The position numbers and the translations under genes were made by a program. From NCBI RefSeq assembly GCF_026745355.1, contig NC_079208.1, forward strand, positions 53,181,776 through 53,245,775: 64,000 nt of DNA, given 5' to 3'. Under the pieces are notes generated by a model, which was given only the letters and a program-made list of their open reading frames with translations, made no database searches and was not told where the DNA came from. Source of the DNA: Beta vulgaris subsp. vulgaris. Lineage: Eukaryota > Streptophyta > Magnoliopsida > Caryophyllales > Amaranthaceae. Positions 30,925 through 43,230 of the stretch are shown here, piece by piece; positions within the stretch are counted from its first letter, which is position 1; each line of letters opens with the position of its first letter.

Positions 30925-31575
30925 CCCACTAAAAGCTACTAAAACCGTCTCCCGAAAAATTAATTAGCAAGTGATCATATGACTCGTAATAAATTTGATC
31001 TATGTTAGTGAAAAGAAAAGCAAGACGGAGTGACTACGACTATCACATCGAAAACGAAATAATAATTATTACCTTTTGGATAGCTTTTAAGAGTTCAACT
31101 AAAAATCAAACAATTTGGTAGAGCATAATAGGTGAAAAGCAACAATAATACCTTTGGTACAATATTAGAGGATATGTATGTCATCAATCGATAACCATGG
31201 TTAAGGATATTAATGTCATTACACTCCTTGTTCTCCACCAAAATGTTTTAGGTTTAGCGTTTTTCATCTTATAGTTAAGCGGTTAAGCACACGTAAGATG
31301 TTCATGTAATGATTACTAATCTAAGATATGCTAATAAAGATGGTAAGAAGTATGAAAGGTTTTGTTTATCTTATTGTATCTAGTTAGCATGGTGGATTTT
31401 AATAGTTGATTTAACTATCATGTGAAAACAGTTACTATAATCCAACTCACTCACACTTACACTACATTAATTTATTACTTTTATCTTATGTGAGTAATAC
31501 ATTATGCACCCACTAGATACATAAAAGATTAAAAGGGGGTTTCATCAAACATACTTAACAAGATACAACCACTAA
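30925..31575. other. GRF 3' flank
   Basis: AT-rich, expected to contain the GRF 3' UTR. No other gene or repeat could be supported. Confidence 0.3.
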
Positions 31576-31839
31576 CTAGTTATTAGGCCCGGGCTATACC
31601 CCGGGTAAGAAAATTTTCATTTATTAATATTGTACTTTGATATGATAGCACTAAATACTACTTGGTCTAGTGGTTAAAACTTTAGTACATGAGCTTGAGG
31701 TCACGGGATCAAAACCTTATACTATGCAATTTCTAATTTTTTTTATTGTACATAGATTACATGATCTAAAACTCCCTAGGGAAAGCGCCACGTGGCACCG
31801 TTCCTGATTTACACACGCCTTTTAATATATTAGTATAGA
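31576..31839 (-). mobile_element. Non-autonomous Helitron
   Basis: On the minus strand it starts TCTATACTAATATATTAAAA after an A (31840) and ends in CTAG followed by T (31575), i.e. insertion between A and T without duplication. The hairpin CCCGGGGTATAGCCCGGG lies 8-10 bp before the CTAG end (plus 31587-31604). These are the three Helitron diagnostics. 264 bp, no Rep/helicase. A tRNA-like A-box/B-box pair (TGGTCTAGTGGTTAA ... AGGTCACGGGATCAAAACC) lies on the plus strand. Confidence 0.85.
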
Positions 31840-31975
31840 TGATCCTTTACTAAGCACCTTGATTAAGACCACTTTCTTTCAAGAAGGTCATAAATGAATA
31901 GTAAAAGTTAAAACATACTCTGATCTAATCTTTAAATCTAATAGCTAGAGAATCTACATTCATATGACCACTTGT

Positions 31976-32213
31976 TCGAGAATTATGTGGGAGCTCAATG
32001 GTTGGAACTCCCACCTCTTAATCTCATGATCGGGTGTTCGACTCTCATCAATTCCAATGAGGAGTTTGTGTAAATATTTGCTTCTGGAGTTTTGGGTATA
32101 AATCCCCACTTTTCAGTCTCTGAAAATTTCCTTATGAGTTGGGATCCCCTTTGTTACCCTCCATCTTATGAAAGCTGGCCTTGATTGCATCAGTTAATTA
32201 TCTAATAAAAAAA
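31976..32213 (+). mobile_element. tRNA-derived SINE
   Basis: Flanked by ATGACCACTTGTT / ATGATCACTTGTT (31963-31975, 32214-32226; one mismatch in 13). A-box GAGCTCAATGGTTGG near the start, B-box-like GGTGTTCGACTC about 30 bp later, and an A-rich tail (32205-32213). Different body from the other SINEs here. Confidence 0.8.
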
Positions 32214-32226
32214 ATGATCACTTGTT

Positions 32227-32980
32227 TACTTGACTTGAAGGGCTCGTGGGTTTAAGTCATAAATTCATAATTATAAGTTTCGATATATTCGGCCCATTGA
32301 ATTGGACAGGGTACTACAAGGTTGGACAATGAATAAAAGTGCATTAAAGAACTTCACTTGGTTTTAGCTTTAGAGAAACTACTTGCAATCATCCATGAAC
32401 TAAACAAAGAAAAATGAAATAAATTGTATATTAGGAAAACAATTCCACCTAACAAATAATTATGGAATATCGTCGAACGGAACTAAACCAATAATGCATC
32501 TCCGAGATAAATATAATTATGTATTTTTATGTAGACGAACTTAGCTCTTTTCTTCATTTAAGTAAACTTTAGACAAACATGTAACTGAAAAAAGAAAATC
32601 AAACTATATATATTCTTGATTTTATAATTCAATATAATAATAAAATTATTATATATGGTATAATTCGTGCTTTTCCTAAGCTAAAAATATATAGTTTATA
32701 GTGGGTAATTGTATATAAATGATATTGATCCACCTAATATATATACATATCTTCATTAACAACAATCATTATCAATTATTTTAAAATTGAAACTACTACA
32801 GTCATGGGCGGAAGTTAGAGTTTGTATATGGGTCGTACAGGTTGGGTATAAGTCAGTCATTCTAGGTCAAATCATATTGGGAGAAACCTTTGTGTTCGGT
32901 TGGTTGGCGCTTGTCTTGGATCAATAAAATTTATGTCCGAGCCGAATTCGGGCTTCCTGGCTCATATCGACATCAGATCA
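32227..32980. other. Intergenic, no gene seen
   Basis: AT-rich sequence with no supported feature. Confidence 0.4.
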
Positions 32981-32988
32981 GGTTGAAT

Positions 32989-33491
32989 TAGGGGTGAAAA
33001 TGAGCCTGTCCTGTTAGCGAACAGTTCAGGCTCGGTTCGGTCAAAGCTCGACTCGTGCTGGCTCGGCTCAAATTCGAACTCAACTCGAGACTTTAACGAG
33101 CTGAGCTGGCAAAGCTCGACTCGAGACCTCGTGAATAGGCTCGATTATACTTTTATATATGAAAATAATATATTTATATATATATACATAAATATATTAA
33201 CCTAGATATCACACAATAAGAAGCTAATAGTTTCTTTGTCTAAAGGAAAACTTATAAAATCAAATATTAAAAAGGAAAAACACATTAAACATGTAAAAAA
33301 CAAGAGGTGATAAATAGTTAAGTATGTTTGCGTGAACAGCTCGAGCTTGCTCGTTTAACATTTGGCAAAGCTCGACTCGAACAAAGTTCAACTCGTTAAG
33401 TTTCAAGCTCGGCTCGAGCTCGAATAAACTTAAACGAACACAAGCTGAGTTGACCAGAGTTCAGGCTCGACTCGACCGATAAGCAGCCCTA
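32989..33491. mobile_element. hAT-like element with GCTCGA-rich arms
   Basis: 503 bp, ends TAGGGGTGAAAATGAGCC / CAGCCCTA, flanked by GGTTGAAT (32981-32988) and GGTTGAAC (33492-33499), 7 of 8 matching. The arms consist of degenerate GGCTCGAGCTCGA repeats forming extended inverted repeats around an AT-rich centre. It is structurally parallel to the elements at 27090 and 57199. Confidence 0.75.
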
Positions 33492-33499
33492 GGTTGAAC

Positions 33500-34197
33500 C
33501 AAGCCAATTTGGCAGTTTCAATCGTTTTGTTTTCTAATTCGAGTCAGGTCAATTTGGGTAAGGTCACGCTTGACATTTCACTTGCATTTATTTGGATATT
33601 CCCCTCCATGTTGTCATTTTCACTTGCAATTTATCACTACTATTGTCCAAAGAATCACATTTCACAAATAAACTGAAAAGAGCAGTTGTAGTCTGTAAAC
33701 TCAACCCATCTTTCACTCCTTTTTCCCTTCCTCTACCATCTATTAAAGAAAACAAATATTTTCGCGATTTACAGAAGACTATCCTTTTAAATGTTTGTGA
33801 AAAATATAGCATTGTTTTCGGAACATGTACAGTCAATATTTTAGGGTCAGACAGAGTTGGTTCAATTTATGTTCGTTTACGAGTTGTATTCGGGTCTAGT
33901 TGATTTCAGATCGCGTTTCTTGGGTTTCGATCCTATTACAACCTACTTGGTGGAGAAAAGGTCTCGAGTCGGGTAAATGTATACGAGCCTATTTTGCCAA
34001 CTCTATAGGCAATACATGTGACTTGCGATTAAATTCTATACTTATTCATGGTCCATTTTTGTTTTGGATGAGGTATATGATGGTCTTATTGAAACATCAA
34101 CGTCCAATAACCTCGTTCACTTATCATTTAAATTGTTCCCAAATGCAAACCTCTCTTAATGCTTCATTTTTCTTTTGGATGAGATATATGATGGTTT
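33500..34197. other. Intergenic, no gene seen
   Basis: Short open frames exist, but with no domain, codon pattern or splice structure to support them. Two GATGAG(A/G)TATATGATGGT segments (34067-34086, 34178-34196) form a 110-bp-spaced direct repeat. Confidence 0.35.
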
Positions 34198-34531
34198 TAG
34201 TGGTCGTTTGGTATACATGAAAATTTAATTTTCATAGAAAGTTTTATTTCCTAAGAAGGTATTTCTCTTTTATAATTCCTAGAAAATTGACTAATGTGTT
34301 TGATTTACTTCAAGAAATTTGTATTTTTCATGAAATAATGTGTGAATTTTGAATGACCAAGGGGAGCTAGGTGAATAAATTCTCACATTTTGTAGGAATT
34401 TCAATTTCCTAAGAATTTTCATTGCCTCAATTTTTTCCATTTTCAGTCAATAAAACAACTACCGAATCTAAAAAATCATGAGAATTCTATTGCATACGTA
34501 ATTTACTCTACACCAAACCAAACAAATACTA
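34198..34531. mobile_element. Probable MITE upstream of the bHLH gene
   Basis: The ends TAGTGGTCGTTTGGTATACA and TACACCAAACCAAACAAATACTA (right arm read in parts) are imperfect inverted repeats, and the interior pairs AATTTTCATAGAAAG with complementary sequence near 34410. No clear target duplication. Confidence 0.4.
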
Positions 34532-34892
34532 TCTAATGATCACATGTTTAAAAGGTAGATCATTACCATTCAGTCATTCACCAATAGATTCCACCTTACT
34601 ACGCTTTTATTTTATTTTTCAGGATGATAAGATTTTTGCTCCACCAAACAATATTGGAACAATGTATGCAAGTGTTCTAAAGAAAGACGTCATAAAACTT
34701 GTCATTTTCCATCCTTCTCATAAAACTCATGGAGAACACACGAAGTGTGACAACCACACTAAGCAAAACGTTTGGTGGCGTGGACAATACACGTAGATGT
34801 AGCACATCAACGTTTCTTCATTTTACAATTTCATTGTGCGTGTGGTTTGCGCGAGCATTTTAGGCAACAACTAGTGGAAGGATGTCTAATTT

Positions 34893-34898
34893 CACGTG
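34893..34898. promoter_or_regulatory. G-box CACGTG upstream of bHLH47
   Basis: A perfect palindromic G-box in TTTCACGTGGAAT, about 740 bp before the start codon and probably 100-150 bp before transcription starts. bHLH factors bind such sites; in Arabidopsis, subgroup IVc bHLH proteins activate POPEYE through E/G-box elements. Confidence 0.45.
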
Positions 34899-35062
34899 GA
34901 ATCAACACACACCTAAAACTATCCCACTTCCTTTAATTTATTTCCTTTCAATCAAAATTGAAATATTATAATTATTTCTGTACCCAGTTTCTTACAATTG
35001 AGAAAATCATCTTTCAATTGATTCATTCAATTTCTAGGGGAGCAAGAACTGTGTTTTGATTG

Positions 35063-35570
35063 GTGAGTTTTAAAGTATGATGATTGAACTGTGTTTTTTT
35101 TTGTTCAAAGATTGGATTTTTATCTTTTTTTGATGATACCCATATGTTGTTTTATCATTATTATTGTTCATTGATAGCTAATTTGGTTGATTAGGAAGGG
35201 GTAACAGTGTTAATTTTGATTAGGGTATGATTTAATGTCTTTTTGTGACCTAATTTTCTTGGGTTTGTGTTTTTTTAGTTGTTGATGGTATCAATTAAGC
35301 TATTTTGATTGAAAAATAAATATTTTTATAAGTTAAAATTTGGGGATTTATGATTATTAAGTTGATGACTATTCATTTCTTATTTGAGAAACAAAGATTG
35401 TGCTCAATTATACTGTGTGATTATCTGACTGTATATTTGGATTTTCAGTAATTTCAATTTTTTGAATTTGGGACAGAATAACTGATGTTTATTGTTGAAA
35501 TGATTGCATTTTAGTCCCACTAAAGCTTCTTTACTTAATTGGAACTTAGGGTTTGAGTTTGTTTTGTCAG
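35063..35570 (+). other. Probable 5'UTR intron of the bHLH47 gene
   Basis: GATTG|GTGAGTTTT at 35063 and TTTTGTCAG at 35570 fit plant splice borders. The interval is T-rich as introns are, and lies directly upstream of the start codon with no in-frame coding sequence. Confidence 0.5.
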
Positions 35571-35632
35571 GGTAGAAATTTTTTGCTGGAACCCTAAAAA
35601 GTCAAGGTTTGTAGTTGGTGAATCAGTGAAGA

Positions 35633-38078
35633 ATGGGTTCGGATATCGGCGATGATCCTGTTCTTAATGAGGAGAGTGATGCACCAGAGGATGCAGTGGA
35701 TGATGGGTGAGTACTTAGATTGAGCTTATGATATTGTGTTTGGTGCATCAGAAGATTTTTCTTTGTACTAATATGGTGATTGTTTTCTTTCCCATTCAAA
35801 TTTCAATTTTATATCTTAGTATTCATTCTAGGGACCCTTTCTTTCTTCACTATATATGGCAAGAAAGAGAATTTGCATTTTCTTTCTTTTGAGTTTCATA
35901 ACCATGGTGTGCTTCATCAATGCAAATTCTTAGTTGTTCCTGGGAAGGCGGTGTTCCTCTTGCGTAAAAAATGCTGAAAAGATCATGTGTAGGGGATGTG
36001 AGCTTTTTTATGTGAGAGGGAACATTGTGTTCCCAAGAAGATTATAGACTAATTACTTCATCAATCATCATACGAGGTTTATAGCTGAAGTGCTGAACTA
36101 AAATATATGTATGAATCATGAGGTCGTTTATGGCATATTCATTGAGTGATTGAACAATTTAAATGGAGAACATAATTTGAAAAGAGAAGGGTGCTCATGT
36201 CAAAAATGAGGCATCAATATTCTTCTGGGGTATATTAGGAACAGACTTCAATTAAGAACCCAGAAAAGTATGTTACATTGGATCGGAAAGCATGATTTAA
36301 GAGTTTGCTTGGATTACAAATGAACTACATTCTATCATTTTCCTTTTATGTGAAGCATACGAGTATGTCATATGGTGATTAGAGCATGTGTTTCTCATAT
36401 AAAGGCTGTTCTATTTGTAGTTCTCAATCCAGAAAAAGGAAGCGTGGCAAGGTACCCAAAAAGATTGTGAAGGCAGAGAGAGAGAGACTGAAGCGTGAAC
36501 AACTAAACGAGCTTTTCAACAAACTTGCTAGCGTTCTTGGTAATTCCGCTTTCTGACTTTGGTGTACTTGTTTATCGACTTTGGTGCTTTTTAGGTCAAT
36601 GACTTATCCATCTTGACTTTTTGCAGAATTAAATCAAGAGAACAATGGTAAAGCCTCTGTACTGAATGAGACTATTCGGCTTTTGAAAGATACAGTCTCT
36701 CACATTCAGAACCTCAGAAAGGAGAATGAAACCCTGCTGTCAGAATCTCATTATGTAAGCTCTTATACTCCTATTTAATGTATTTCAGACTTGTGCTATA
36801 GCCTATAAGTATACTAGCAATTGGAAAGCATGAAATGATGCATGCTCCTTTTAGGAATGGTTCTGGTGCATCTTTCTGAATCTGTATGTTATAAGATTTT
36901 ACTGTATAATAGGCATCAGTTTGCGCTGTGTTTATGTTTGTTTTCCTCATCTTATCCCAGATCTGTTCTAGAGTTTGTTTACTTGACATCTTTATGTGGG
37001 AAGTTGGCCTTATAAGCAAGATACGAGTCTTGCTTATTTTGGATTCATTCATGCTAACATCCAGTATTAGTTAGTTTTGTGATTCAACCCCCCCCCCCTC
37101 TCCTCTACTTTTGTTTGATTGAATTGCTATGTTTGCGATGATTGCTAGAATATGTTTGATATCATCCTGTTTCTCTTGTCTTGGTTGTAAACCAATAATT
37201 AGCCTGATTGCCAAAATTTAGCATGAAGATTTAATTTCCGGGTAATAATTCTCAAGCCAACCTTGCAAAGCTACACGTTCAAAACTATTAATAGGAATTT
37301 TGACGTGTAAGATTCTCGACACGTTGACATGGATAGAAACACTTTGACACATCACTTCATGTCAAGATGATGGAAAATTTCCATTATATAGTTGAGTTGG
37401 ACACTTGAACATGTATCTATGTCAGACATGAGTCTGCCTGAGTAACTTAGGTCTTCAGACATATGTATCTTCTAGTCACTATGTCAGACATGAGTCCGAA
37501 TCTGAGTAACTTCTAGTCATTTGATTTGTTCATGCATATGTAGGCATGTTGTTTTACTTAGTAATTTTTGAAGAATCATCTGGATGCTTGGTACTACACA
37601 ACAATATTTGATTTACTAATATGGCTTTGCAATAGAAATTAAGGTTTTGCCAATTCATATAGTATGTAATTTCCTGATATGATTGATGTCTGGGCAGATG
37701 GCAGCAGAGAAGAATGAGCTGAAAGAGGAGAATACTGCTCTTGAAGTACAAATCAAGAAATTGCAAAATGAATTGGAAGAGAGATTAGGCCAATCAAAGC
37801 CAGACCTAAATGTAAGCCCTCCAGAATCATGGCAAAGGGAAATGCTTACACACTTTGCAGAAGGCCACTATTCGCAAACACCTACCACCGATCTATCTTC
37901 TCAACAACAGCCAATTCTTGGGCCGCTCTATGTCATTCCTATGAATCCTGACTTGCAAGCTTTTCAAAAGGTCGACGCTACCCCTAATAATCAACCTATA
38001 GCTGTGAGCAAACCTCATGCTAGATACCCGACCCCAGCTGATGCCTGGCCATTGCAGTTGCTGTCGAAGCAGGCATAG
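35633..38078 (+). CDS. PYE: bHLH transcription factor POPEYE-like (bHLH47)
   Basis: Four exons, 35633-35706, 36421-36539, 36627-36754, 37698-38078; 233 residues, near the 240 of Arabidopsis PYE. A Lys/Arg-rich stretch (residues 29-35) precedes the bHLH (about 37-94: KVPKKIVKAEREKLK-like basic part, here ERERLKREQLNELF; helix 2 NGKASVLNETIRLLKD). It is followed by a coiled coil (RKENETLLSE, EKNELKEENTALEVQI), an EAR-type repression motif DLNVSP (143-148), and a conserved C-terminus SKPHARYPTPADAWPLQLL. Family knowledge: PYE acts in the nucleus, repressing iron storage and transport genes under iron deficiency with subgroup IVc partners. A probable 5'UTR intron (donor GTGAG at 35063, acceptor at 35570) precedes the ATG. 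Confidence 0.9.
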
Positions 38079-40669
38079 ATTATGATAAGGCAGACGACAT
38101 TGTAGATAGCTTGTAGCGTGTTAGCATTAATTACGGGACTCAAATTAGATGCCCTGGATGACTAGAGTATGTATATAAGCTACTCATGATATCCAAGTAT
38201 TAGCTTCTTTAACTATATTCAGTCTCATCTTTGTATATGGATTGAAGTTTAATAACTTCTATAGCAATATATTTTTTGATGTACAACTTCTTGCTTAGGT
38301 TACTCGGCGCTTTTCTTCCTCAATTGCTTCACTGATCAAGTTTGTGATATCCAAACTTATGGCCTACTTGAACTTGGAATTACGACTTTGCCCATCAATT
38401 TTGTGACCTTGATTTGGAGACAAGGATATATTATGCTCAACTTGTAAGTTTCATTGGGTCTAAACAAATCAAATTCTTGTCAATTTGACGAAAAAAGGTC
38501 CCAACTTTCATTATCTCATCGTATTTATTTAGAATAATTTCAACTTTCTGTTTTGGAGGAAATGAGAGTTGATCTTTTCTGTTCTACTAATATGTATTCC
38601 ACTAACAGTTCAAAAGTCTAACTACAGATTTTATGTGTCACATACCACTTCATTTTATATAATCACCTACCTTTTCAAAATTTTGTATATAAATGTTTTG
38701 TATATTAATGACCTTAATTTTTAGCATTTAAAGTGTCTTTTGAGAAATCAAAGAAAAGGTCCACAGTTGAAGACTTGAAGACGTCAAAACCCAGTAGTTG
38801 GATTTGTGTCTTTGACTTTCTTATTACTGTTGAGACTTGGTCTAACTTACTAAAATTGATTGTCTTTTTCCTCAGAATTATTTTGTAGAAGATAGGATTG
38901 TCAGCAAGTAATCACTAATCGTTACTTTTAATCGTTTAATTAGTTAGGTTGTCATCCGTTTTTCTCTTTCCTCCTCTCCTGCAAACCCAAATGTTCTCTC
39001 TCTGTTGGAGAGCTATTCCATCCGTATACAACTATTATATTATGTCTCTCCTCGTTAGACTTCGGAGACTTCATTTAACAAAAAATTCGTCTAATGCGAA
39101 CTGATTTATTGATTGTTATCGATACATTTTCGCAACATATATCAATATTAACGTCAAACTTAGAATAGATCATAGTTCGAAAATGCGATTTTCGGTCATG
39201 GTGATGCGGGATTCGAGATGATATGATTGTCGTACCGCCAAATATCAGCTCAAACCATGAGATGTTCCTTGAACCCACTTAAAACACGAAGTTTTTCACA
39301 CCTTTACGATGCAGTTACTATTAGTTCGGTAGATTTAAAAACTTTTACGACACATAAGATACTATACAAAGCGGCCTTGTTTTAGCACCATGGAATAGAA
39401 TGATGAACCCGTCATGCGAAGGTATAGTGAAATCTTAATACAACAATTTAAACTTTTGATGTAGGGAGTTTCTTACTACTCCCTATCATAGATGCCCACG
39501 ACTTGTAATTAATTAACTTTTTCGCAAAAACAAAATTTAGTATTTAGACTTTTTTTCTGTCCAACTTATCTTCACTTATTGATCGATTAACTTTTTTGCT
39601 AAAACAAAATTCAATATTTAAGCTTTATTCTATATAACTTATGTTCACTTATTGATCCATTAATTTTCATCAAGTAGATATAATAAACAAAAATTAGCAA
39701 AGACCGCAAGTAGAGATGAAAGTTAGGAAAAGTGATGATTGGAAAATGGGTTGGTAATTTCTACTAACGCGTTCATAGAATGGTGAGAATTGTTTGACAC
39801 TTCATTATTTGGTTATTTCCAAAATTTAATCCGGTTTTTGCTTATAGCATGCAAGAATTCAGATAACCAGATCTAATATCCAATTTCATATAGGCATATA
39901 GCCAACCAAATACTCATATTATGCGCATTTTTTTTACCGAAATCACAATGAAACGAGATCGAAACTCTAAGATCCATATCCTTTTTCAAATTTCGGATCA
40001 GATACGTATAAAAAAAAGTTCGAGATCCAAAAAGGCAATAGATCCGATCCGAGTTTTTAAACCAGATCTTTCACCCCCTTTTGTAAAGTAACCCTGCTAT
40101 CTCGCATCTGGGAATTTACTTGAGAAGTCAACCATAAATTTTACTGTAAATTTAACAAAATATAACACATTCAAAACTACAAAATCCATCCCCAAGTTCA
40201 GAGAGATGAGCTCAGAACCCACTTAAAGAGTTAAGAATGACTTGTTCAATTTTCTGTTTGTTCAAAGGAGATACAAAAGCCAATATTAACCACAAGACCA
40301 AAATTTCATCAATTCTCAACAACCTTAACGAGTGAATTTAAGCACTTTTAAGACCAGACCAGACCAGCCAAAGTGCACATGTATATGTTCCACACTTATT
40401 CATCAGTCATCATCCTTTGAACAAGTATTTTCTTAAATCTCAGACAATATCCCAAAAGTTGATCTGTCTTACTCTACGACCTTAACTTACCTTGTCACAT
40501 ATTAAACATACATCCAAAACATTATACGGACATGCACAGTCAACTATGACTATTCTAACCAAAGCCGAAAACTCGAGGATTAAGTGTGAGGACTACCTTA
40601 GAGCTCCCACATTCCAACTATGAGGTTAGAAGTGATGTGTTATGATGGGGGTTTTCTGGTGAAACTCTT
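38079..40669. other. Intergenic, no gene seen
   Basis: 2.6 kb after the bHLH47 stop. The first 200 bp should be the 3' UTR. TTAACTTTTTCGCAAAAACAAAATT (in parts) is repeated at 39513 and 39588 with ACTTATTGATC nearby. Nothing else is recognisable. Confidence 0.35.
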
Positions 40670-40800
40670 AGTTAATCGGCCCAAGTGGTTGAGACTTTGA
40701 GAGTTTCATTGTGGGTAGGGAGCCGGGATCTCGTCCACCTAGCCATCTTGCTCGAAGTCACCTCGATGCAACTATAGCAACTTTTCTGGAAAAAGAAAAA
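40670..40800 (+). mobile_element. SINE-like fragment
   Basis: A-box-like GGCCCAAGTGGTTGAGAC (40678) with a weak B-box (GGGATCTCGTCC) and an A-rich end (40790-40805). No convincing target duplication, so the call is tentative. Confidence 0.35.
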
Positions 40801-40805
40801 AAAAA

Positions 40806-41937
40806 CTAGCACACTTGAACTAACAATCGATTCTAAAATCGATGCCAGATGATCCAAGTCCCACAAACTAAGTCGAAAGTCACGACACTGAGTGACCCAA
40901 CCAATTACAGCATTTTGCACCGTGCAAATAGTTTTGAGAAGCCGATGTACATGGTTTGATAGTCCATCTATGATTATTCTATGCTATTACAAAGAGAATA
41001 TAGGTAGGCCAATGTATGAACTCATGGTACCAATACTGGTATACCACACACCAGCAGACTCATCAACATGAAAAAAAGAAGTGACATTTGTTGCTCCAAA
41101 GATAATTGTGAATTAAGGTACGAGTGACGAAGGAACACTTTTGTGATGCCTACAAAACAAACTTAACCTCTTTCTAGCATCAATAAGTTCAGGAACTCTT
41201 GCCAAATCACCTCGTCCCTCAACTATGAAGTTTTGGAGAGAGCATGTAAGATGGATGCTGATGCTCATTTGACTGGAACTCGGGTGAAATATCAAACAAA
41301 TTGACCCAACGCACTGGAAATTGCTCAATAAAACAAGCATTCATTTATCTTCGCGATGGAGAGGATAATCAAAATGTCACTAAGTGTAAAGTCAAGATTC
41401 ACAAACACAAATAACAAAGTATGAAACCTGCTTTAATTAAAACATATTCATAGCTCCTCTAATTTACAGTCATATTGTACAACGTTAGCCATCTAGGTCA
41501 ATTGTTAGTAAAAATAAAACCAGTACAAGAATATGGAGGGGTAAAAACTCCATGTTCCCAAGTATGAATTATAAGTCAATGTATTAAAAACAAGATATAT
41601 GAATCTCAACACAAATTTAAGAAGGGAAAAATATCAAAAAAAAAAAGAAGAAAAACAATCAAAGATTTACCCCATTTACAGAAAGAAGAACCCCAAATGA
41701 ATAATCCTCCTCCGTTGCTCAAATTCCAATGCCTCAAATCTTCCCAAAAACTGATTAAATCCTATCTCTCCTCCTCACCATTCACCCACTATACCCACCA
41801 CTTCAATTCAATCCAATCCAATCCGAATTCCGCCATATAAAAGTTAATCACTAAAGCATAACAAGTGAATACTAAAAGGAAAACTCTGCTTCTCCATCAT
41901 ATTTCATAAGTCATAACTCATAAACCAATGAATGATT
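40806..41937. other. Intergenic / 3' side of the proline-rich gene
   Basis: No gene could be supported. The part next to 41938 is the likely 3' UTR of the minus-strand gene. A 75-codon minus frame at 41113-41340 has no recognisable domain. Confidence 0.35.
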
Positions 41938-42498
41938 TTAGCCACGCATCTTATAAAGCTGTCTCCTCTTAAAAGCTAGAAAACTGATCACCCCAATTTG
42001 CAAAATGACAGCAATACCAGCAAACAGCAATCCAATCTTTTTACCCGTATTGAGATTGGAACTCCCATTGCTAGCTTGAGAATTGGGATTGGCCACATTG
42101 TGTGGTTGTTGAGCGTGACGGTGTTGTGGCGGAGGCGGAGGCAATGGCGATAATGGTGGAGGAGGAATACTCGGAGGCGGCGATATAGGAGGGGGTGGTG
42201 AAGGCAAAGGAGGGGGAGAAAATGGAGGCGGAGGCGAAGGCGGGGGAGGAGAAGGAGGAGGTGGTGATGGTGGTGGTGGTTGTTGTGGAGGTGGTGGTTG
42301 TTGGGGAGGTGGTTGTTGTGGTGGTGGTTGTTGTGTATCTACTTCACCTTGCCTTGTTTGTGAAGGTTGAGATTGTTGTTGTTGTTGTTGTTGTTGAGAT
42401 TCTTGGGATTGTTGTTGTGATTCAACAATTGTAATAGTACAATAAGCTAATAAAACCCCCAAAATTACCAACTTCAATAATGATACCCTAACCTCCAT
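41938..42498 (-). CDS. Proline-rich single-pass membrane protein
   Basis: 186 residues from the second ATG (an alternative start 18 bp upstream adds MFFVAI). An N-terminal signal peptide (LLKLVILGVLLAYCTITIV) is followed by a Gln-rich tract, then a Pro-rich region with SPPPP and QQPPP repeats of extensin/hydroxyproline-rich type, a short Asn/Ser-rich linker, and a C-terminal hydrophobic helix (IGLLFAGIAVILQIGVISFL) with a basic tail KRRQLYKMRG. This predicts a plasma-membrane protein exposing a Pro-rich domain to the cell wall. I do not recognise a named orthologue. Single exon; the upstream 700 bp contain a GA microsatellite and possible leader intron. Confidence 0.75.
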   Translation of the reverse strand: MEVRVSLLKLVILGVLLAYCTITIVESQQQSQESQQQQQQQQSQPSQTRQGEVDTQQPPPQQPPPQQPPPPQQPPPPSPPPPSPPPPSPPPPFSPPPLPSPPPPISPPPSIPPPPLSPLPPPPPQHRHAQQPHNVANPNSQASNGSSNLNTGKKIGLLFAGIAVILQIGVISFLAFKRRQLYKMRG

Positions 42499-43230
42499 AA
42501 TTGCTACAAAAAACAAATTCCTTCCTTTTTCTCAAATTTCACAGATTTTAATACATACCCACAAATTTAAATCATCTGGGTTTTTCCTCAAATCCACCAC
42601 AATCTTATATAAACTTAAGAAATTGATGAAAAATGTAGATAATTTTACCTTCCAATAAAACCCCTTTCAATCAACCTTGATCTTAATTTCCAGAAAATCC
42701 ACGAACTGGGCACCTTTCTTTTGCACCAAAATTGATTAAACTTCGATTACTATCTCAATAAACGCACAATAAACAAAACCCACAAAATCAAATAAAGAAA
42801 TCTAGGGTTAGGGCATGAAAAATCTGGGTTTGATGAAATTGCCACTCATGAAAATTTGTTCTTGTTTAAAATTGGTTAAAATAGATAAGGGGATCGATAA
42901 AATGAAATTCGGAATTAGGTTTGTAGTGGAGAAAAATAAGCTGTCAATTGAGAAATTAAAAGGGGGGTTTTTCTCAATCTGAATTTTCCCCCCAAGAGAG
43001 AGAGAGAGAGAGAGAGAAAAGTCTCCAAACAAAGAATATGGGTTGAAGAGAGAGAAAAACAGACGCGCGGAGCAACGGTTGAGTTTATATTTGTTGGTTT
43101 GGTTGGGAGGAATCAGGGATGTGAATATGTGTGATTTGATCTCCTTCCACAGACAGAGTATCACACGCTGTTTTTCTAGAGAGAGAGAGACGGCAGCTAC
43201 AAGGAAATTGTGAGAGACTTGTTTTTTTTT
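42499..43230 (-). promoter_or_regulatory. Leader and promoter region of the proline-rich gene
   Basis: On the minus strand, GGTTTTATTGGAAG|GTAAAATT (42647) could be the donor of a leader intron. A GA/CT microsatellite (42995-43018) and a second AG-rich tract (43179-43192) are typical of plant 5' leaders. Confidence 0.35.
42995..43018. repeat. AG microsatellite
   Basis: Uninterrupted AG dinucleotides in the upstream region of the proline-rich gene. Confidence 0.8.

Noticed and set aside
41113..41340. 75-codon minus-strand frame
   Set aside because: No recognised family, no promoter-like context, and composition like the surrounding AT-rich DNA.
42195..42434. Plus-strand frame rich in Val and Glu
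   Set aside because: It is the antisense of the Pro/Gln-rich region of the minus-strand membrane protein.
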